From Lichina pygmaea (lineage: Eukaryota > Ascomycota > Lichinomycetes > Lichinales > Lichinaceae), in contig OY730174.1 of assembly GCA_963422465.1 (NCBI GenBank), positions 558,001 to 622,000 of the forward strand: DNA of 64,000 bases, in the 5' to 3' direction. The notes below the pieces were generated by a model that worked only from the letters and a program-made list of their open reading frames with translations, was not told where the DNA came from and did no database searches. Shown piece by piece: positions 1-13,341 of the stretch (its first letter is position 1; the number at the start of each line of letters is the position of its first letter). The position numbers and the translations under genes are program-made.

Positions 1-25
1 GTCCGGATCGAATGATCATCCAAAC

Positions 26-1407
<1,382 letters not shown>

Positions 1408-1749
1408 ACGACCGTCGGCGGTCGAATACTTCTCCCGTGTCGATATTTGGCAGTGTATATCTGACATGCGCGGTTTCATCGCTTCGGTTGCAATTCGTAT
1501 GCCTCTCGGTCCGTGACATCGGGCCGTCTGATGCCGTAAAGGTAGTGAAACGCTCCTCGTGCTATAAGTTATACCGGTACTTACGCATGTTACGTACGCT
1601 CCGTACATACGTACGGATGTAGGACGTTGCATTTTGCCCTGCACCCAACCACGTCGCTAAGGTAAAGTCCGAGCCACGGCCTATCTCCGTCTACCTCACC
1701 GCAATGAGCAGCGCCAGCAACACGTCGGCGACCCAGGACAAGTCAGAAG
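1408..1749 (+). promoter_or_regulatory. Intergenic spacer LSC1-apm4
   Basis: This 342-base spacer must hold the 3' end of the ligase gene and the promoter of the adaptor gene. It contains a cluster of TACGTA/GTACG words (about 1575-1620) of the kind scattered through the other spacers of this window. No TATA box or other named site is obvious. Confidence 0.4.
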
Positions 1750-2623
1750 ATGATCTCCGGCATCCTGATCTTCAACCAGAAGGGCGAGAACCTCATCTTC
1801 CGCTCCTTCCGCAATGACTGTCGGCCACGGCTGGCGGACGTGTTCCGCATCCAGGTGCTGTCGAACGCGCAGGTGCGGTCGCCGATCCTGACGCTCGGCT
1901 CGACCACGTTCAGCCACGTCCGGCACGAGAACATCTACCTCGTCGCCGTCACCAAGAGCAACGCCAATGCCGCGCTCGTGTTCGAGTTCCTGTACCGGCT
2001 CGTGGCCCTCGGCCGGGGCTACTTTGGCAAGTTCGACGAGGAAGCGGTCAAGAACAACTTTGTGCTGGTGTACGAGCTTCTAGACGGTATGTGGCGGCCA
2101 TGCTGGAGGGGGGGGGGGGGGGGGACAGATGTCGGTCGAAGGGGGATTGCTCCTTGTCTTTGTCGAGAGCAGAGCAACGGGCTGATGTCGGGCGATGCCC
2201 CGATTCAGAGATCCTGGACTTTGGATACCCGCAGAATACAGAAACAGATACCCTCAAGATGTACATCACGACGGAGGGCGTCAAATCCGAGCGGACACAG
2301 GTAACGGCTGCGGAATCCTGGCCTCGGACGGCCGAGCGCTGACTGCGTGGGTGCGCTCAGGAGGACTCGTCCAAGATCACGATGCAAGCTACAGGCGCGC
2401 TCTCGTGGCGCCGGTCCGACATCAAGTACCGCAAGAACGAGGCGTTCGTCGACGTCATCGAGGACGTCAATCTGTTGATGTCGGCGGCGGGGACGATGCT
2501 GCGAGCCGACGTCAATGGCCAGATCATCATGCGGGCATACCTGACGGGGACTCCGGAGTGCAAGTTCGGGCTGAACGACCGGCTGCTGCTGGACGGGGAC
2601 GACCTCTCTCCACATCAGCAGCA

Positions 2624-2668
<45 letters not shown>

Positions 2669-3841
2669 GACGGGCAACCGGCCGGGCGCAAAGGCGACGC
2701 GGGCGGCGGCGGGCAGCGTCACGCTCGAGGACTGCCAGTTCCACCAGTGCGTCAAGCTGGGCAAGTTCGAGGCGGAGCGGATCATCTCGTTCGTGCCGCC
2801 GGACGGCGAGTTTGAGCTGATGCGGTACCGGGCGACGGAGAACGTGAACCTGCCGTTCCGCGTGCACGCGATCGTGACGGAGCTGGGCCGGACCAAGGTC
2901 GAGTACAGCATCGCGGTGCGGGCCAACTTCGGCAGCAAGCTGTTCGCGACCAACGTGGTGGTGCGGGTGCCGACGCCGCTCAACACGGCCCGCATCAGCG
3001 AGCGCACGTCGCAGGGCCGGGCCAAGTACGAGCCCGAGCACAACAACATCGTCTGGAAGATTGCGCGCTTCACCGGCCAGAGCGAGTACGTGCTCTCGGC
3101 CGAGGCGACGCTGACGGCCATGACGAACCAGCGCGCCTGGAGCCGGCCGCCGCTCAGCCTCGAGTTTTCGCTGCTCATGTTCACCAGCTCCGGTCTGCTC
3201 GTGCGCTACCTCAAGGTCTTTGAGAAGGCCAACTACAGCAGCGTCAAGTGGGTGCGGTACATGACGAGAGGGGGGAGTTATGAGATACGGTGCGTCTTCT
3301 TTCGTGCTTTCTTCCTTTCTCTCTTCTCTCTTCACTCCTTCGTCAGCCTCGCATCTGGATATTTTCTTCGACGTGTTCTAATCTCGTGCCATCTCTCTCG
3401 TACCCTACCCTACCCTCCCTTTGGTGGCACTTCTCACTACCCATACTTCTCTTTCCCTCGTTGTTGCTGTTCTCTTTACAGTCATCTGTCTTTTCACTCT
3501 TACCACTGCCTTTTTCTCTCCCTCTCTCGGAATTTCGGCCCACATCGATCTCTTCCCTCCCCATCTTTCTCTCCTCTCCATCTCTTCAGTGCCCACCTCT
3601 CTCCCCTGTCTGTCTCTGTCACATCCCACTCCTATCCTCTGGTTTCTGTATCTCCTCAGATATACCACTCAGCACCCTCGATCTCTGCGGTCTCTCATCT
3701 CACTCTCTCCATCTCTTCTGTCCCCCCACACCTGGTTCTTTCTCCACTATTCTCCATCTCCCCCTATTCCTCAACGCAAAGAAAAGTCCAACCATCAAAG
3801 AACCAACCTAACTAACGCTCACCCACTCCTATAGATTTTGA
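1750..3841 (+). CDS. apm4: AP-2 clathrin adaptor complex, mu subunit
   Basis: Medium chain of the plasma-membrane AP-2 adaptor, which binds cargo and PIP2 during clathrin-mediated endocytosis. Exons 1750-2086, 2209-2300, 2361-3289 and 3835-3841 stay in phase and give 454 residues. The N-terminal longin-like domain starts MISGILIFNQKGENLIFRSF and continues through NIYLVAVTKSNANAALVFEF and EILDFGYPQNTETDTLK, all hallmark mu2 segments. The mu-homology domain runs from about residue 165 to the end and closes with the family ending GGSYEIRF. A run of 17 glutamines (about residues 229-245) interrupts that domain between GLNDRLLLDGDD and the downstream CQFHQCVKLGKFEAERIISF. The final Arg codon is split and the last exon holds only seven coding bases (finishing Arg, then Phe and stop) behind a 545-base pyrimidine-rich intron. 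The first intron carries a long G run. The ATG at 1750 begins the conserved N-terminus. Confidence 0.95.
3290..3834 (+). other. Long pyrimidine-rich last intron of apm4
   Basis: The donor GTGCGT follows the codon for the penultimate conserved residues. The acceptor CCTATAG sits behind a CTAACTAAC branch-point-like stretch at about 3809-3817. Nearly the whole intron is C/T on the + strand, unlike the 60-120-base introns elsewhere in the gene. Reading through it keeps a frame open to 3815, so intron retention would replace the C-terminus by a long Ser/Leu-rich tail. Confidence 0.75.
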
Positions 3842-5410
3842 TTGATGACAATCTCTTGATACACGCTTACAATCAATCAGACTACTTACCAATCATTCAC
3901 GTGTCTGTCGTTGTGGGTTCGGAGTCCGTATATGTAGTCTGCCAAGTTTGTAATCTACCCACATGCGTAGTCTGTCCAAGTCCGTACTGTACTTCCGTGA
4001 TCCACCCACATGAGTACACAATACCATACCTGTAATCCATGCCTCCTGTACCCCTGTACGTCTACACACCTATGTACAGAGTCCTCGCCAGCAGACATTT
4101 GCGTCAGCAGCCATTGAATGCTTGCGTACCGTAGAAACAGACATATGATCCCTAAGCACACTTATTTCTACACGCATCTTTGCCTCTACACATATATCTG
4201 TACAGACACATTGTCTTACATATCACGATAGGCATATAACACACTTGGGACAAGACAAGAGCACCTCAATCCTGAAGCACGCGACAGTGACGGCCGCTGA
4301 CAATGCCTACTACGTAAGTACTCGGTACAGCATCTCCTGCGTCGAGAAAATCGAATCTTGCCTTTCTCTCCAGTCTCTCTCATCAGAGATAGGAGGTGAA
4401 AATTTTGGTGGGGTAAGGTTGTTTTGGGGGGGGGGGGGGGGGGGGGGGGGGGTGATTTGGCATGGCTGATCGTTTTAACGGACGTGTGTTAAAGAAAAAA
4501 AAACTCAACGGTTCGACGGAAAGATCAGTGGTTGATGGGGGGGGGGAAACCCCCCAAACATCAACAGCTGATGAAAAGATGATGAGCGGCCAAAGATCAA
4601 CGGGCAAAAGATCAGTGGCCGGCTGTGGACGGACAGAGGAAGGGGGTTTGTTCGGTGGAGCGATTCGGTCCAATCAACAAACCCACCAATTCCTATATCA
4701 ATCCCCCCCCCCCAATCAATCCACTCACATACTGTACGTCCCCCACCACCTTCTACCTTCCACCACAACAGCAGGAATTCATCATCTTCGACCGACCATC
4801 CACTCACTCCCCGCCGCCTAACCTTTCTACCCAAGGACGATAGCAGAGATCGTGTCGCTCGATAATACACCATCATGAGGAGCCTTACGTGCGTACCCGT
4901 ACTCCCCCGACGGACACATCGTCCAGAGAGCAGTAGAGAGGATCACGTCTACGTCGGTCACGGGCGGAGGAACAATTGTTCAGGTGCTGCTCGACGACTA
5001 GTCGAGAGCTTTGGCGCATTCCCCGAGGAACACTTCTCGCCGAGAACACAAACCCCCGAGAGACACGTCCAGGTTGATCACGGGCAGAGAAACAACGTTC
5101 AGGTGGGAGGATATGGCAAAGATTCCATCTCATTTCTCCTTTGTTTTTAACACGGAGTATTTCCTAATATCTGGTGTCCTGGCCCCTCGGATCCTCATGG
5201 AACAAAGATACTCGACGCAGGACGACACTCCGTGAAGAAAAAGAACGTGGGAAGAAACAGAGAGAAGGAAGGTAGCGCTATGACGACGCCCACTTGACGC
5301 TGTCGACGGAGCTCGCTGATGTAGTGGAACAAAGAACAGTGGCAGCGCAGCAGACAATTGACTTTTCCGTTCCTCCAGCCGGCCCGCAGTCCTCTCCCTT
5401 CTCCGCGACG
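3842..5410. other. Gene-free spacer with 27-base G run and imperfect repeats
   Basis: No convincing coding region was seen between the convergent adaptor and kinase genes. Positions 4426-4452 are an uninterrupted run of 27 G. Imperfect direct repeats of a GATCAACGG/GATCAGTGG word fill about 4460-4620. Two diverged copies of a roughly 42-base unit lie at about 4943-4983 and 5064-5104, sharing CACGTCYA and the word TCACGGGC. The segment presumably contains the 3' ends of both genes. Confidence 0.5.
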
Positions 5411-7456
5411 TCATCCGTCGAGATGGAAATCGTGCCAGCCTCCGACCAATTCGAGATCGCCAGCATCATCCGATGGATGGTGTTGGTGACCGACACCGTC
5501 TCGATAGAGGCTGGTGCGGCCCCAGACGCCAGTGGCGCCACGGCGATCTCTCCCCTCCAAGGCGTCCTCGGTCAGACCCCTCGCCGCGACCGGCCCAGCC
5601 GACACCAACTCGGTGTGACGAGGCGCCGGTGCGTTCTTGAGCACGTTGAAGGCCCGACGACGCCGACCCAGAGCGGCCCAGCGATCCATGATGTCCGGAC
5701 GAGGCGGCGACGGTCGACTTTTGAGGAACGAGGCCGACGACTTGCTCGGATGCCGAACGTGGAAGAAATCGTCACGGTCGTCCGCGCCGTCGACCCCGAA
5801 TGACGGTGCCGCCTTCGCCGGCCCACTTGAGACCCGCCAGCGCTTCTCTTCCACCTTCGAATCGACAGTGGGCCTTGTGAAATCCCAGCGCGAACGAGAC
5901 ACGACGGCATCTTGCTCGCGGTCGGGCCCCTGCTCGGGCGCCGAACCTCCGTGGAACCGAATCGTGTCGTCCTGACCCTCCACGGCGGCCAACTCCTCGG
6001 CTTCCTCGTCCCAGATGTCGTACCAGCTCTTGGACACGCTCTCGCCGGCCTTGCCGAAGATCGACGTCGGGAGCGGCACCGACTGGGCCACGGCGGCAGG
6101 CAACGGCACCGCGACCGACCCCGACACCGGCACCGGCACCGGTCTGGGCTTGGCACTTTCGCCTGGCACGGCCTCGGCTTCACGCATCTCGAGCGAGAAC
6201 AGGGACAAGCCGAGGCCCGAATCGCCCAGCTGCAAGACGGCGGGGGAGTCGGGCGTCTCGGGGCAGCCGCACGCGAGCGAGGCCGGTTCGGGCTCGGACG
6301 CGTCGTTCTCGGAGGAACCCAGGGTCAGGTCGGTGATGACCGACAGTGGCCGTAGCTGCGGCGGCGGCGGCGCCGCCCTCGTGGTCGCCGTGGTCGAGGT
6401 CATGGTCGCGGCCATCGCCGCCGCCGTGGTGGCCATGGTGGAGGTGGTGTGCAACACGTGGGCCCACGGGAACGCGAGGCCAGGCCCGAGATGCGGGCTC
6501 CTGATCGACGGCGTCCGCAGCGGCTCACGGCGACTCGGGACCTGGACGACCTCGCGGGTCTCGGTGCAGAAGTCGTCGTCAGACTCGTCGTCGAGCGTGA
6601 AGCTGACGACATGGTCCAGGGCGTCGCGGACGGCGGCCAGCGAGCGTCTTTCGGGATCCAGTGCGAGACAGCGCGACAGCACCTCGAACGTGTCAAACGT
6701 CATCCTCGGGAAGAGATCGAACAGGCACTGCGGATCGCGAAGGTAGTCGGCGAAGAGCGTGTCCGACTCCTGCGGCACCCTAAAGGGATTGCTCGAGAAG
6801 AGCACGTTCAAGAGGCAGATGCCGACGGCCCACACGTCCGCCAGGGCGGGCGAGTAGCCGCCGTCGCCGGGATCGTACTGCTCGGGCGCCATATAGCGCT
6901 CGCTACCGACGGCCACCTCGAGGCTCCAGTCGTCCCTGGTCACGAGCCCAAAGTCACCGAGCTTGGCGTCGCCGTCCTCGGTCAGCAAGATGTTCTCGGG
7001 CTTGATGTCGCGATGATAGAAACCCCTGGAGTGCATGTGCTCGACTGCGTCGACGAGCTGCAGCATGAAGGCGCGGACGTGTTCCGTCTGCAAAGGACCC
7101 TTCTCGTGCTGGATCGCCTCGAACAGGTCGCCGTTCTCGCAGAACTCCAGGACCAGGTAGACGTGGGTGTCGGTCTCGAAGTGACGGATGAGGTTGACGA
7201 TGTTCGGGTGCGAGCCGAGGCTCTCGTGGCACAAGACCTCCTCGGACCGTCCGCCAGCGGCGGCGGCGGCCTGGGAAGAGAATTCATCTGAGGCGGGAGC
7301 AGGCTTCCCCAAGCGTTTCACGGCGAACCGCTGATTGCACACGATGTCGGTGGCGAGGAAGACTTCGCCGTAGGAACCACTGTTGAGCAGAGCCTCGATG
7401 CGATAGCGGCCGTCGATGAGGGTCTCCTCGGCCACGGTGTCGCCTGAAGGACCCAT
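5411..7456 (-). CDS. Ser/Thr protein kinase, Ksp1/Ran1-like
   Basis: Cytoplasmic/nuclear-type protein kinase of the fungal Ran1/Ksp1/Sks1 group by overall look, a group tied to nutrient (TORC1/PKA) and meiotic signalling. A single exon of 681 codons is open. The catalytic domain covers about residues 18-300: G-loop NSGSYGEV (25-32), ATP Lys47 in FAVKRLG, catalytic loop YHRDIKPENILL (His148-Asp150), DFG at 168-170 and YMAPEQYD in the activation segment. The rest is a low-complexity tail rich in Pro, Ala, Thr and acidic residues, including WYDIWDEEAEE, a segment reminiscent of Ksp1 tails. The frame is open to an upstream ATG at 7684, but I chose Met at 7456 because the kinase homology starts directly after it and the extension looks like leader. 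The extreme C-terminus is uncertain: another minus frame (5541-5278) overlaps it and could be a spliced last exon. Confidence 0.85.
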   Translation of the reverse strand: MGPSGDTVAEETLIDGRYRIEALLNSGSYGEVFLATDIVCNQRFAVKRLGKPAPASDEFSSQAAAAAGGRSEEVLCHESLGSHPNIVNLIRHFETDTHVYLVLEFCENGDLFEAIQHEKGPLQTEHVRAFMLQLVDAVEHMHSRGFYHRDIKPENILLTEDGDAKLGDFGLVTRDDWSLEVAVGSERYMAPEQYDPGDGGYSPALADVWAVGICLLNVLFSSNPFRVPQESDTLFADYLRDPQCLFDLFPRMTFDTFEVLSRCLALDPERRSLAAVRDALDHVVSFTLDDESDDDFCTETREVVQVPSRREPLRTPSIRSPHLGPGLAFPWAHVLHTTSTMATTAAAMAATMTSTTATTRAAPPPPQLRPLSVITDLTLGSSENDASEPEPASLACGCPETPDSPAVLQLGDSGLGLSLFSLEMREAEAVPGESAKPRPVPVPVSGSVAVPLPAAVAQSVPLPTSIFGKAGESVSKSWYDIWDEEAEELAAVEGQDDTIRFHGGSAPEQGPDREQDAVVSRSRWDFTRPTVDSKVEEKRWRVSSGPAKAAPSFGVDGADDRDDFFHVRHPSKSSASFLKSRPSPPRPDIMDRWAALGRRRRAFNVLKNAPAPRHTELVSAGPVAARGLTEDALEGRDRRGATGVWGRTSLYRDGVGHQHHPSDDAGDLELVGGWHDFHLDG

Positions 7457-8895
7457 CGTGAAGAGCCCGCTCGCTTGCTTCCTGGCGATGCGCCTCGGGA
7501 GCGAGTGAAGCGATGTCGGTCGAATGTGAGCTGCACGTGTCGGATCGTGGAGCGTCAGCGGGGGACGTGCTGGGCAGGCCCACGAAGTGAAGGCGGCAGG
7601 TGTCGCAAGTGCGATCCTCCCCCCGCTCCTCGACGACGGCCAAGTAACAGCGAAAGAAGACCGCCCCGCTCCGAGAGAGAACAAGCGTCACCGACAACAC
7701 CGAGGACGAACACACACCAACCCTAAACCAACAGCCGTGGCAGCACCGCACAGGACAGAGAGGTATTCGAACAGACCAGACCCAGATATGCAAGCGCAAT
7801 CAATCAAGACCAACAGCGCCGAGACCACCTACAGGAACTGACCCACCACCGATCATGAGCGTCCGGCACCGAGAGGAGAGTATTCTGCGAAGGAAGAGTA
7901 TGCGAGAAAATGCACCCAATCACGCTGATCGTCACCCAAGAACGAAAACAATAAAAATAGTACCAGGTAACGAGTCAAGACAGGTGGTCGAAGAGGACAA
8001 TGAAAGGAAAAGAGATGTCGTCGAGACGTCTGAAGCCCACGGGGAGCACTGGCGATGGAAATACAAAGAGAATCGTCGGAGAGCGTAGGAGAGGAGAGAA
8101 CGTGTCCCCTCGTCGTCGCCTTTCGTGGTCGTTGGTACAGGGTCGTCTGGACGGCCAGAATAGGCGGTCGACGAGCGCAAGAAACGAACAGACGACCAAG
8201 AAGGGATCCTCAAGAAGAGGCGTCGGTCAAGTGCAATCGTCGTGGAACGGTCGAGCGCTGTTCAGGTCATGGACCAGGGACTTTGGAGACGCGGCACAGC
8301 AAGATCTCGAAGATGGTCGTTCAAGAATGGAGGAAGGAGCGGCGGATGCTTCGTGGTCGAACGTCGTACGAGCGGCCGTCGACGGTCGTCTGGCAACGTC
8401 TCCGGGACAAGAAAGTCGATCGCAACATCGGACGGTCCTAGTCCTATGGCATCGGTTGTGGAGGCGCCGTCGTGGGAGAAGAGCAAGGGATGCGATGGCG
8501 GAGCTCGAGGCCCTCGGTTCGACGACGAGGAGAGCTGAAAAGGCCTAGTCAAGACATTGCAGAGGCTAGTCGTGGGCCCGAACGACGAGAACGTCAGAAG
8601 AGGATCGTCTTCGTCGGTCCTGTCCGGTCGGTCGGTCGCACCGCGTCTGGACGCGAGGCAGAGGAAGGCCGGCACCGCGACGGCACGATGCGCAGTCAGG
8701 TTCCGACCATGCAGCGATCCACAGTCGGCGACGAGGGACTGTCGACGCAGCGATACCGACGACAGAACGAAGAGCTGTGGCGTCAACGTCGTCGAGGCCT
8801 TGCGCTCGAGCTGAGGATGGGAGAGACGAGGAGGAAGAGGCGCAGGTGGACGGGATGGTGCCCCAGTTGGAAGCGGGACGGAGCTGAGTCGGCGA

Positions 8896-8940
<45 letters not shown>

Positions 8941-9240
8941 GATGGCGGTACGAGGTGAGGAACGGGAAGGTTAAAGAGGGTGTCGTGGCCAGGTCGCGAG
9001 TCGAGGAGGTAATGGATGGTGGAGCGGTGGAGAAGTGGAGAGATGGAGAGGTTGAGAGAGAGGCAAGAAATGATGAGGATGAAAGGACGGAGGGACTGTA
9101 AAGAAGGAGAGGGAGAGAGAGAGGGCGGTCGAGGGACAGGTAGGCGGTGGAGGGGGAGTACCTCGCAGGACCGAGGGGGGGTATTGAAAGGATATTTGTT
9201 TTGTCAACAAGACCGAGCCGGCATACGTAACGTACGGTGA
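7457..9240 (-). promoter_or_regulatory. Probable long leader/promoter region of the kinase gene
   Basis: About 1.8 kb upstream of the kinase shows strong strand asymmetry (purine-rich on the + strand) and many short frames without recognisable protein. A pure GGC/GCG triplet run lies at about 8896-8940. Fungal Ksp1-type kinases can have long leaders, so I read this as untranslated leader plus promoter. The overlapping short + frames (for example 8472-9101, with a polyalanine run) look accidental. Confidence 0.4.
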
Positions 9241-9840
9241 GTGACCCGTACGATACGGCCATACCCAGGCACCGGTAAGCCTACGGCGGCACGTTACGTA
9301 CCGAAGGGGTCACGCGGACGGAGGTTCAGAGCAGAGGGTGCATCACGTGACCAGGCAACAGTAGACACCGACGGCCACCGACGCTTCCGTCGCCGGACCA
9401 ACATTTGCAGAGGGGGGACGGCGAGCACTGCACCACGTGGCTCCGCTGGCGACCGTATGGGCGCTTATGTAAACAAAGTGGCATGACGCTCCTGCAACGG
9501 AAGAGACGCACGGCAGAAGGCGCCGACTACCGCACTCGGACGGAGCTACTTCAGGCGTACGTAGTGCATGCGTACCTCGCACGTACGAACGGAAGTCACT
9601 ACGTACAGGGCGACTACCGTCGTAGTGGCCGTTTGGTCAGCCGACCGCGAAGGACGATCGCAGTACAACCCCTGATGGCTTGCAGCAGAAACAGCCGCCC
9701 GCCGTGGGGGGTGGGGGGGAGGGGCTGCCTCTCGGGTCTCGTTGCAGCCTGCAGGTTAGAGGGGGAGCTAACTCACTACGAGTGGTGCTAGCACTATAGC
9801 AGGCTGCATCGCATACTCCACTCGTACTAGGAGTCGACGG

Positions 9841-9845
9841 ACGAG

Positions 9846-9882
<37 letters not shown>
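9841..9882 (+). repeat. (GAC)n triplet microsatellite
   Basis: A nearly pure run of GAC triplets, about 13 units, within non-coding spacer. Confidence 0.9.
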
Positions 9883-9883
<1 letters not shown>

Positions 9884-12800
9884 CGCAGGGACATCCATGA
9901 CTCGCAAAGATTCGACAAGCAAGCGCCAGGGGACACCCCTTCCGCCCAGTAACGCTGCAGTGCCCACCTTTCCGTTGCCATCCTTTCTGTCTGTCTGTCC
10001 GTCCGTCCTTGGAAGGGGAGAGGACATTTTGTCCGATTGGAAGATCGCGCCGACAATTCTATGACCGTAGAAGTTCTGATGGAGGAACACGGACTTTTGA
10101 CAAGACGGCCGGGTTGTCGTTAGTAGTTGGACCCACAGAACATCAGCCGACGCTAGTATCTTTTTTCCACAGCTTTCCACAACTTTCCATGGTTCTCTAC
10201 GTACCGTAGTTACTGTACATGACCGTTGTATGACTTCTCACTTGTTCTTGGGGGGGTTCGGCTAAGAACCTTGTTTCGACGTGATTTCACCCAGATCTCG
10301 TAAGGAAAATACATTTCTCGGAGGCAGGAAAGGGAAGAAGAAAGAAGAAGAAAGAAAGAAAGAAAAGGCCCTTTTCCAACCGGAACAGGCATGACAGGGG
10401 GGAAAACACGATAACATATCCGGGGTTTGTGGAATGTGATGGAATCTTTCAGTCGGGACCCCCCCCCCTTTTGACACCCAGAAAGTCGGCGATGAAGGAT
10501 GTGGCGTGACCCAAGTTGGATTTGCGCACGTCACATAATTAAGCTGCACTTACGTACGTAGGTACATACCTACATACGTAGCCTCTGCAAGATACTAGTA
10601 CAGGTGTACGGAGGTACACTCTCAGTACTCGAAGTGCGAGTACGGAATACTCCGTTCACGATCATCTACCGACAAAGCTGGATGGTCCAGTTCTCCGTAG
10701 CATGGCCTACCGCAATCCATACCGTACTCCGTAGCACCCCTCCACACAGTCTCCAGACGATCGTAGCCTCTAGGACGCCAGCTGCCCGAACTCTTCCACA
10801 GACCCTCTCTTGGACTCGAGCGATTGGGCTACTAAAACTTAGGCCAATTACCGGCTGCGTGTCTACTCGTGAGGAGGGAGGGCGGGTCGGCTGGCCCACT
10901 ACGGTAGGCCATAGTCACCCTTCTGTGGAGGTCATACCGGCAGACGGAGAGAGCGATTACCTAAGCACGACCCTGGGTAGGTCCTGGCCTATTACTGTAC
11001 TTGTACGTGGTACGGCGGCACGTCCTAACGATACTACTCGTAGTGCGTACAAAGGCCTGGAAAGGTCCTATTCGTAGCCCGGCCGCTGCAGATTACAGGC
11101 TTGATTACGGAGTACAACGCCACTACGATCGACTGCTCCTTCTGCCGGACGAAGGCCTCGACACCATTTGCTCCTGTTGCTGCCGCCTTGTCTGTAACGT
11201 CGGTACGTAACGCACTGTAACCTCCCACGGAGCCGACGAGCGTCGATGCCTATGTTTGGGTCTTGTTCGCGGTCTCGTCCGTTGCGTACGAGTAAGGCCG
11301 TGGAACGTTGCACCGTCTGATCGTGCCGCGCGCTAGCGACGCAGAGTCGCCCGCGAGGCACGTGATCTCGCTTCGATAGTCACGTGATACGAATTGCCAT
11401 CGTCAGCTCAAGTGTCGCATCATCCTTTTCTACATCACACGACATTGTAGGTACGCACGCTGAGAACTACCGGACACCGTCCCCGTCGCGGTTGATCCTG
11501 ATCTTCGACGATATCTGTTGGGATCCGACTACGCGCACAGGCCTGACTCGGCCGACCTGACGTGGCGCACCGTCGTAGGCGAGATCAAGCCTGCACGGCC
11601 CGACCGCCTCGGCAGTTGCTGGCATCCTCGGACGCGGTGCGTCTCGGCCGGGCTGTCCTGTTCCTACAGTAGCGGCTCTTGCGGGGTCGTGTCACGCGGC
11701 CAGAGGATGGCTTGTGTACCGGCGCCGAAGCAGGAGAACAGAACACTCTCCCACCTGTTCCTGTCGACGGGCCCGCATATCGGGGCCGAATACACTTCGA
11801 CGCCGTGGACGCCTCCGTCGGCTCGTACGCGAGTGCGCAGGACATCTGTCCCGCTCGAACATTCCAGCCCGACCGGCCATGACCTGGGCACGGGCCTGCC
11901 ATCTCAAGGTCGTATGCGGTCGAGCAGGTTTCTTCTGGCGCAGGTGATGACGGGTGACAGCCCAGGCTAGCCTCACCGGCTCTCGGTACGGCGGGGGCCG
12001 GACACACAGGCTGGATGAAGCAAGATGAGGTGTCTGCTGCCGAGCAAGATTTGGCCCCGCCAAACTGGAAGTCATTCACCATTGGCGCAACGATGCAGAC
12101 AACACTTGCATGGTTCGAGTTCCACAGTCTCGCGGTGCACGTCAATCGATTGTCCAGAGCTACAGTACGTATTACAGCAGACCCTAGACCCGGGTAATCC
12201 GCGAAAGCTCGACGTAGACCGTCGGACGAGCCCTGGCCTCCGGTTTAAGCCTTCGGCGAGATATCGTATTGCAACGACGACAAGCATTGCCGAGGACTGC
12301 CGGGAGAAGAGGGTGATTGGTCGTCACCGTCGTATCGGCGATGATGATATCGCCCGTGATCGCTTACCGTTTCCCCTCCTGCCTTCCTCGGCATCGTCAG
12401 GAAGGCACGTCCCCCTCCGTCCTGTCATTGCGCACTTGCTGTCGTACTGTAGTAAGACCTACGATTTCGTGTTGGCATTCGGCCTTGCGTACGGAGTACA
12501 TACGTACGAGTACTGTACTTCCCCAGAGCTTCGACAGGCCTGAAGGAGAGTTTTCAAACAGCCGAAGGGCTTTGAGATGAGATCGCTGCTTACCAATACT
12601 CGTACCGAACGGCACCTGACCTCGTGTCACCTGACCATGTGTCACCTGACCCGCCCAACTCGGCTTACCTCCATACTAGACAGCACTTTAGCAGAGAGAT
12701 TCTGATCCTCGCCGATCGATCAATCTACCAGTAGCTACTGATCTACCCTCCATGACCCCCTATACCCCTTACCTCGACTTGGTCCCACGCTCGTAGTGCG

Positions 12801-13003
12801 GTACGGAGCAGAGGCTCTCCACCCCCTTGGCAGACTGTCAGAAGACCCAACCAACTTGGCCAAAAGACCCGACAGCCCTGATCAGGTGATCAGAACTGCC
12901 GTTGGCTGATTATATAACGCTGCGCGTAACACAGACCCTCGACGCCATTCTAGACGTCGAAGAACGTCCTAGACCCTCCGCGCCCTTCCGAATCCCGAAG
13001 AAC

Positions 13004-13077
13004 TTCTTCCTCCTCCTCCTCCTCCTCCTCCTCCTCATCTCTTGCTCGTCACACCACCATGTCGACTCTCAAGAGAT

Positions 13078-13109
<32 letters not shown>

Positions 13110-13113
13110 GGCA
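13004..13113 (+). repeat. Adjacent (CTC)n and (CAG)n triplet runs
   Basis: A CTC run at about 13010-13035 is followed by a CAG run at about 13078-13110 interrupted by related triplets. The surrounding 100-codon frame (12902-13204) is not otherwise protein-like, so I list it as a repeat and not as a gene. Confidence 0.8.
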
Positions 13114-13341
13114 GCAGGAGCAGCATGAGCAGCAGGAACAGCAGCAGCCTAGACCTCGCGGAGGCAGCAAGCACCTGCACGGTACTGTGCCACCGACAAG
13201 GTAGGGCTGCTTATTGCAGTGCCTTGTACATACATATGTACGTTACGTACGGGGGTACTTTGCGTACTATAAGCAAGCAGCCACTGGCAGATGTGTACGA
13301 GTAGCGGCAAATACGTACTGGCAGATATACCTGCACAACTC

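Noticed and set aside
2205-3335. 376-codon open frame antisense to AP-2 mu
   Set aside because: It crosses the introns of a securely identified gene and has antisense-type composition with a leucine run from the CAG repeat.
8472-9101. 209-codon frame with a polyalanine run
   Set aside because: No family, no splice pattern and purine-skewed composition; it is kept open by the GCG repeat and lies in the probable kinase leader.
12110-12130. B-box-like GGTTCGAGTTCC suggesting a tRNA
   Set aside because: There is no A-box at the right distance and no acceptor or T-stem pairing.
11585-12145. 186-codon minus-strand frame as a gene
   Set aside because: No family, no supporting introns, and three overlapping frames of equal quality on both strands.
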